A stretch of DNA of 64,000 bases from contig JADKBR010000005.1 in assembly GCA_016714975.1 (NCBI GenBank), positions 248,001-312,000 on the forward strand, written 5' to 3'. Shown in pieces: positions 60,315-64,000 of this stretch. The notes below the pieces were generated by a model. It saw nothing but the letters and a program-made list of their open reading frames with translations. It ran no database searches and was not told the origin of the DNA. How positions within the stretch are numbered: position 1 is the stretch's first letter; each line of letters opens with the position of its first letter. The DNA is from Candidatus Dechloromonas phosphorivorans. Lineage in GTDB: Bacteria; Pseudomonadota; Gammaproteobacteria; Burkholderiales; Rhodocyclaceae. A program made the translations under genes and the position numbers.

Positions 60315-61076
60315 TTGTCTTTCCCTGATCCGCTGTTCGCGCCGGTTCGCCATTGGCTCGTACAGTTGCCGCCGGGGCCGGATACCATGGCGGTTGCCGC
60401 GCTGGCCGAGCGTTTCCCGATTGAGGCGCCGGATGGCAAGCAGATTCGCTTCGTTCCGCCACGGAGGGACGGCCTCGCCTACGAATGCCGAATCCGGGAC
60501 ACGGGCGAGGTCGAGACGCGGCCCGGCAACTGGCACGATTTCTTCAACGTCCTGGTCTGGCTGACGTTTCCGCGGACCAAGCTAGCCATCAGCGCGCGCC
60601 ACGTGCAGGCGATGAGGCCGGCAGGCGCGGTGCGTGGCAGCGAACGCGATGCGCTGACTCACTTCGACGAGTGCGGAATTGTCGTGCTGTCGAGTCAGCC
60701 GGAACTGCTCGACCTGTTGCGCGCTTTCCAGTGGAAACCGCTGTTCGTCGAGCGGCGGACCGAGGTGGTGCGCGCCATGCGTTTTTTCGTTTTCGGCCAC
60801 GCGACCTACGAGAGCCTGCTGAGTCCCTTCCGCGGGCTGACGGCGAAGGCGATCCTTTACGGTATCGATGAAAGCTGGCTGCGCCTGGCGATGGATGTGC
60901 AGCTTGCTGCGGTCGACACCTGGCTGGCGGCAGATTTCGGCAGGGGGCTGTTCGCCCACCCCCGTGACTTCCAGCCCTTGCCGCTGCTCGGCATTCCCGG
61001 TGTGACAGCGGACAATGAGGCACCATCGTACTACGACGACACCTGGCATTTCCGGCCCGGGCGACAGCGCACCTGA
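60315..61076 (+). CDS. DUF3025 family protein
   Basis: About 253 residues. DUF3025 features are NWHDFFNVLVWLTFPRTKLA (about 77-96) and the C-terminal FQPLPLLGIPGVTADNEAPSYYDDT. No signal peptide or membrane helices. The true start is probably a TTG at 60315 (SFPDPLF) behind GGGGAG; an earlier ATG would overlap the preceding lipoprotein gene. Function unknown; the tryptophan-rich N-terminal motif is strongly conserved in betaproteobacteria. Confidence 0.85.
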   Translation: MSFPDPLFAPVRHWLVQLPPGPDTMAVAALAERFPIEAPDGKQIRFVPPRRDGLAYECRIRDTGEVETRPGNWHDFFNVLVWLTFPRTKLAISARHVQAMRPAGAVRGSERDALTHFDECGIVVLSSQPELLDLLRAFQWKPLFVERRTEVVRAMRFFVFGHATYESLLSPFRGLTAKAILYGIDESWLRLAMDVQLAAVDTWLAADFGRGLFAHPRDFQPLPLLGIPGVTADNEAPSYYDDTWHFRPGRQRT

Positions 61077-61117
61077 TGCGCGAATCCACAGCGGATGCGG
61101 CCAAGGCCACGCCGCCT

Positions 61118-61179
61118 TCACCGGCACGGCCGGCGACATACCCACAAGGGATACCGTCACCGGCACGGCCGGCGACATA
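61118..61179. repeat. Two copies of a 23-bp direct repeat
   Basis: The 23-bp unit beginning TCACCGGCACGGCCGGC and ending GACATA occurs at 61118-61140 and 61157-61179, 39 bases apart, in the gap after DUF3025. Each copy contains the inner palindrome GGCACGGCCGGC. The second copy abuts a terminator on the minus strand. Confidence 0.85.
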
Positions 61180-61204
61180 AAAAAGGCTGCCGGTCAGGGC
61201 AGCC
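61179..61204 (-). terminator. Rho-independent terminator of the 61227-61823 gene
   Basis: On the minus strand, GGCTGCC-CTGACC-GGCAGCC followed by TTTTTT. The 7-bp perfect stem and six-T tail lie 20 bases past the stop codon. Confidence 0.9.
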
Positions 61205-61226
61205 CTCCGGTCGGTGAAGTCGCCGA

Positions 61227-61823
61227 CTACTTCGCGGCCTTGGCCTTCGGCGCCACAACGACGATCCCGGTGGCCACCACATAGGTGCCTTTGACCTGGT
61301 CGCCCTCCTGGATCTGGGCCATGACTGCCGGATCCTTGACCTTGAGCTTGTACATCCGGCCGCTGGCACCGAGAACCGTAATCGTGCTGGCCTTGGCGTC
61401 GACCACCTTCACGTCGGCGACGAAGTCGATCTCGCGTCCCTTGACCATGCCGGGCTTCTGTCCGGGCTTTGCGGTCTCGTTGATATCCCGCTCGACCGTT
61501 TCGCGCAGGCCGCCGCCTTTCTTCAATTCCATGGTGAGCACTTCCATGTGCTCGGCGATCACGCGGTCACCAACCCTGATCTGCTTGAAGTTCTTGGCTT
61601 CCTTGCCGACAACCACGTCGAACACGTTGCCATCCTCCCCCTTGAGCGTTACCGTGCGCGTCTTTTTGTCGATCCCGACAACTTCGGCTTCGGCCTTGAC
61701 GACGTCACCGGCAACCATTCCCGGGGTGCGGGCTTCAGCAGTAGTGGGCTTCGCGTCCGCGGCATGGGCGGAACCGAAGGCAAGGGTCAGGGCAAGCAGT
61801 GTGGCGTTTATTGCAGTCTTCAT
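61227..61823 (-). CDS. Exported protein of unknown function, beta-rich
   Basis: 198 residues with signal peptide MKTAINATLLALTLAFGSAH. The mature part alternates short strands and looks like two or three OB/SH3-like repeats (VVGIDKKTRTVTLKGEDGNV, VVDAKASTITVLGASGRMYK, then IQEGDQVKGTYVVATGIVVV). It has two runs of charged Lys-rich ends. Not recognised; a periplasmic binding role is possible. It is first in a minus-strand set of four small exported proteins and ends with its own terminator. Confidence 0.75.
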   Translation of the reverse strand: MKTAINATLLALTLAFGSAHAADAKPTTAEARTPGMVAGDVVKAEAEVVGIDKKTRTVTLKGEDGNVFDVVVGKEAKNFKQIRVGDRVIAEHMEVLTMELKKGGGLRETVERDINETAKPGQKPGMVKGREIDFVADVKVVDAKASTITVLGASGRMYKLKVKDPAVMAQIQEGDQVKGTYVVATGIVVVAPKAKAAK

Positions 61824-61910
61824 GAATGAACTCCTGGGGTTGGATGGTGCCTCGCGGCGGAAAAAAACGGAAGCGGCAGGGGTCGCCGTGAAATGCGCGA
61901 CCCGGAATGG

Positions 61911-62288
61911 CTATTGGGAGATTGCCGGGGGAACGGCCAGCGCCGGCGCCGAACCTGGCGCCGGCATCTGCTGGAGGATGCAGCGGATGCCAGGTGAGTC
62001 CGGGGACGTGTTGTAGGAGGCACTCAGTGCATCGACGTAGTTGTCCCGCGAAATCGTGCCATTGAAGAACCGCGAGGTCAGATCGAGGAAATAGGGACCG
62101 GTCCCCGCGTTTCCTGGAGGGTTCAGCAGGCTGTTGATTTCGCGCCCGCCAAGGTCGAGGTTCCAGCACTTGTTCTGTACCTGGTTCAAGAACGCTTCAT
62201 AGGGGGAGTCGGGGCGCCAGGCATCTGGTGCGCAGGCAGCGATGGTTAACGATAGGGCAAGCGCCAGGAATACCCGTGGAATATGCAT
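61911..62288 (-). CDS. Small exported lipoprotein of unknown function
   Basis: 125 residues with a lipobox in ALSLTIAAC (Cys near 19). It contains YEAFLNQVQNKCWNLDLGGR and DLTSRFFNGTISRDNYVDAL, helical in character, and two further cysteines. The start at 62288 puts the signal peptide at the very N-terminus. No family recognised; it lies between two other small exported genes on the same strand. Confidence 0.75.
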   Translation of the reverse strand: MHIPRVFLALALSLTIAACAPDAWRPDSPYEAFLNQVQNKCWNLDLGGREINSLLNPPGNAGTGPYFLDLTSRFFNGTISRDNYVDALSASYNTSPDSPGIRCILQQMPAPGSAPALAVPPAISQ

Positions 62289-62358
62289 GGATTGGAGCCT
62301 TGGATTGGAACGGGCCGCAGGCTGATTGTCAGCCCGCGGCCCCGGGTTGCGGAATGAC

Positions 62359-62802
62359 TTAGCGTGCGACGACGCGTGCGTCCTCACCGTTGCCTTCGAT
62401 GAAGACATTCTGGCCCTGACGCAGGTTGGGATTTGCTTCCTGGGTCACCGAAACCAGAACGCCCTTGTTCGTCCGGACGATGATCTGCTGGCCGGCCACC
62501 GGCTGGTCACGCCGCTTTTGCACTTCGTGACCAGCGACCGCACCGCCGACTGCACCGAGGACCATGGCGACATCGCGCCCGGTGCCGGCGCCGATCAGGC
62601 TGCCGATACCAAGGCCGGCAAGGCCGCCAACCACGGCGCCGACGCCGCTGGGAGTGCCGCTCCTCAATTCGACTGGGGTGATCTGTTCGATATACCCGGA
62701 ACGAATCTCCAGCTCGCCTGATTGAGTGCCGGGCGTGGCGCAGGCGGTCAAGGTCAGGGCCAGGGCCAGGGCGGAAACATAGGCTGAGATTTTTTGGAAC
62801 AT
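62359..62802 (-). CDS. Glycine-zipper 2TM outer-membrane lipoprotein (SlyB-like)
   Basis: 147 residues. Lipobox ALTLTAC (Cys21) followed by a glycine-zipper double helix, VGAVVGGLAGLGIGSLIGAG and VLGAVGGAVAGHEVQKR, the hallmark of SlyB/PcP family lipoproteins. These contribute to outer-membrane stability and are often induced by Mg2+ limitation via PhoP. The C-terminal beta region (GQQIIVRTNKGVLVSVTQ) is also typical. Confidence 0.9.
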   Translation of the reverse strand: MFQKISAYVSALALALTLTACATPGTQSGELEIRSGYIEQITPVELRSGTPSGVGAVVGGLAGLGIGSLIGAGTGRDVAMVLGAVGGAVAGHEVQKRRDQPVAGQQIIVRTNKGVLVSVTQEANPNLRQGQNVFIEGNGEDARVVAR

Positions 62803-62921
62803 GATTTTATCCTCAAGAGGGGTTTTGTGAATTGGCGCAATTGTGCCGGGGAGCACGCACCGAAAAACTACGCGTTCATGATATCAATTTTCATTGGCGG
62901 CGAGTCTTGCGGTTCGCGAGT

Positions 62922-63263
62922 TCAGCGGATATTGCCCAGCGTATCGGCCGAAAAGCAGCCCGATCCGCCCTCCGGACAGATCGTCTGGTAGGTCTTGCGC
63001 TGACCGCAGCCGCTGATGCCGACCGTAAACACGCCACGCTGCGGTCCGGAAAAACGCACCGTCTCGATGGCAGGTTGAGCCAGTTCGCGGGACAGCAACG
63101 CGGCCTCGGCAGTGGGGCAGTTGAGTTCGAACCGGCCGCGCTCCAATGCGGCATTGATGGCCATCGGCTCCATGCCGTCGAGAACCTGCGCGGGTGGCGT
63201 GGCGCAGCCGGCAACGGCAAGGGCGGCAAGCAGGGTTGCGGTGGACAGGACGGAAGTCTTCAT
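62922..63263 (-). CDS. Small cysteine-containing lipoprotein
   Basis: 113 residues with lipobox LAALAVAGC (Cys20). The mature domain holds four more cysteines (ELNCPTAEA, ISGCGQRKTY, TICPEGGSGCF), which could form two disulfides. Not recognised. AAGGAGATCTGCTC precedes the ATG. It is the most upstream of four small envelope genes on the minus strand. Confidence 0.75.
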   Translation of the reverse strand: MKTSVLSTATLLAALAVAGCATPPAQVLDGMEPMAINAALERGRFELNCPTAEAALLSRELAQPAIETVRFSGPQRGVFTVGISGCGQRKTYQTICPEGGSGCFSADTLGNIR

Positions 63264-63315
63264 GAGCAGATCTCCTTCGCAGGTCGGGAATGCCAGGTGC
63301 GCTGATGCCCCGGCT

Positions 63316-64000
63316 TCACTGATGGTGATGGTTCTTGTGATGATTCTCGAGGGCCAGTTCCGCGGCGGCTTCCTCCTCGATCTCGGCGAGGTCGGCGAGC
63401 AGGCCTTCGTCGGAGAGATCCAGCGAAACCGAATGCGACCAGTCGTGATGGACGACCTGTTCGAGCCGTTTCACCACCGCCTCGTCATGGACGACGATCG
63501 CCAGTTCGCGCCGGCTGTCGAAACTGCCGGGCGCCAGGTTGATCGATCCGATCAGGGCGCGCGCGCCGTCGGCCAGCATCATCTTGGCGTGCAGTTTCAA
63601 GCCCTTGAGCTTGTGCACCTTGGCGCCGAGGTCCTGGAGGATGCGCAGGCCCTCGATCCCCTCGACCAGCTTGCCCTTCTTCAGGGTGTGCGCGGGGCGC
63701 CCGAGAATGTGGATCTTGACCCCGCGGGCCGCCGCGCGCACCAGGCGCTCGATGATCACCTCGTCCTGGTAGCGCTCATTCTGCAGGAACAGTGATTCTT
63801 TCGCCTGGTCGATGAAATGGGCCACCCGGTTGCGCCCGTTGATGTTGCACCAGATCAGGTGGCAGTCCGGGCCCGGATCGAATTCCTTGCGCTCCCAGTC
63901 GGCATCGAAGCAGGCGCTGACCTCGTCCACCTCGTGGCGGTGCGAGGTGACTACCGCGTAGTCGCGCGTCACGGTGAGGTTCTTGGTCTCCCAGTTGAGC
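63316..64000 (-). CDS. Phospholipase D-like protein, C-terminal part (5' end outside window)
   Basis: The gene extends past the window edge; 228 codons are visible. The HKD motif is KLHAKMMLADGARALIGSIN, followed by FDSRRELAIVVHDEAVVKRL, matching the second catalytic domain of PLD/cardiolipin-synthase-like proteins. The first HKD domain must lie upstream. The C-terminus ends in His-rich HHKNHHHQ, which is unusual. An internal GTG at 63972 could start a shorter product, but the coding pattern continues through the edge (LNWETKNLTVTRDYAVV). Confidence 0.87.
   Translation of the reverse strand, partial: LNWETKNLTVTRDYAVVTSHRHEVDEVSACFDADWERKEFDPGPDCHLIWCNINGRNRVAHFIDQAKESLFLQNERYQDEVIIERLVRAAARGVKIHILGRPAHTLKKGKLVEGIEGLRILQDLGAKVHKLKGLKLHAKMMLADGARALIGSINLAPGSFDSRRELAIVVHDEAVVKRLEQVVHHDWSHSVSLDLSDEGLLADLAEIEEEAAAELALENHHKNHHHQ

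Noticed and set aside
61118..61179. CRISPR array
   Set aside because: Only two repeat copies with one 16-base spacer and no cas genes nearby.

Overview
The window is a GC-rich, densely packed bacterial chromosome segment. It looks like a betaproteobacterium, most likely in or near the Rhodocyclales. That placement is inference from gene order: hemA-prfA-prmC-grxD, rsmI divergent from yraN-diaA-dolP, metX-metW, and an MFS gene followed by ssb. No rRNA, tRNA or CRISPR array was seen. Most operons use 1-4 base ATGA/TTGA/GTGA overlaps.

Left part (1-16356). After the 3' end of mpl come maeB and a nickel module on the minus strand: nikR, a HupT/HoxJ-type sensor kinase, a NiCoT nickel/cobalt permease preceded by a NikR-like operator, and a TonB-dependent receptor that is now a pseudogene. 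A DUF938 methyltransferase leads into a cobalamin block. cobT-cobS sit behind a B12 riboswitch with its own terminator. cobU, a CobC/CobD-like protein lacking the PLP lysine, and two BtuF-like proteins (one without a signal peptide) run divergently. A persulfide-dioxygenase/rhodanese fusion and an SCO1/SenC pair follow.

Mobile island and methionine block (16357-23691). An IS701-type element (perfect 17-bp ends, CTAG target duplication, one-base frameshift in the transposase) lies beside an AT-rich orphan gene. Then a promoter, a SAM-II riboswitch and a terminator precede metX-metW and an AmpG-like permease. A YqjD/YqjE/YqjK-type membrane trio and an AhpD-like protein follow.

Central part (24011-43527). 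DUF3141-pta-ackA-fabI forms a probable acyl-CoA/acetate operon. On the minus strand are hemA, prfA, and prmC fused in frame to grxD with no stop codon between them, next to the sulfate transporter operon sbp-cysT-cysW-cysA. A yybP-ykoY (Mn2+) riboswitch precedes terC. An MFS permease, ssb, kup, a GGDEF diguanylate cyclase and rfaE2 come next.

Light/oxidative-stress lipid cluster (43612-52747). A MerR regulator with a CarH/LitR-type B12 photoreceptor domain (W-x9-EH motif) is divergent from a ten-gene run: glutathione peroxidase, folE2, FAD amine oxidase, DUF1365, cyclopropane-fatty-acid synthase, chalcone-isomerase-like protein, MFS permease, DUF3833 lipoprotein, SDR and NTF2-like protein. 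A consensus sigma70 promoter sits among repeated GTT(A/G)GACA motifs. The photolyase often found with such clusters is absent here.

Right part (52737-64000). This holds an FMN reductase, a K+ channel with two RCK/TrkA-N domains plus a DUF6394 membrane protein, dolP-diaA-(exported HIRAN protein)-yraN divergent from rsmI, a YkgJ-type cysteine-cluster protein, pyrC, a lipoprotein, DUF3025, four small exported proteins, and a phospholipase D-like protein cut by the window end.
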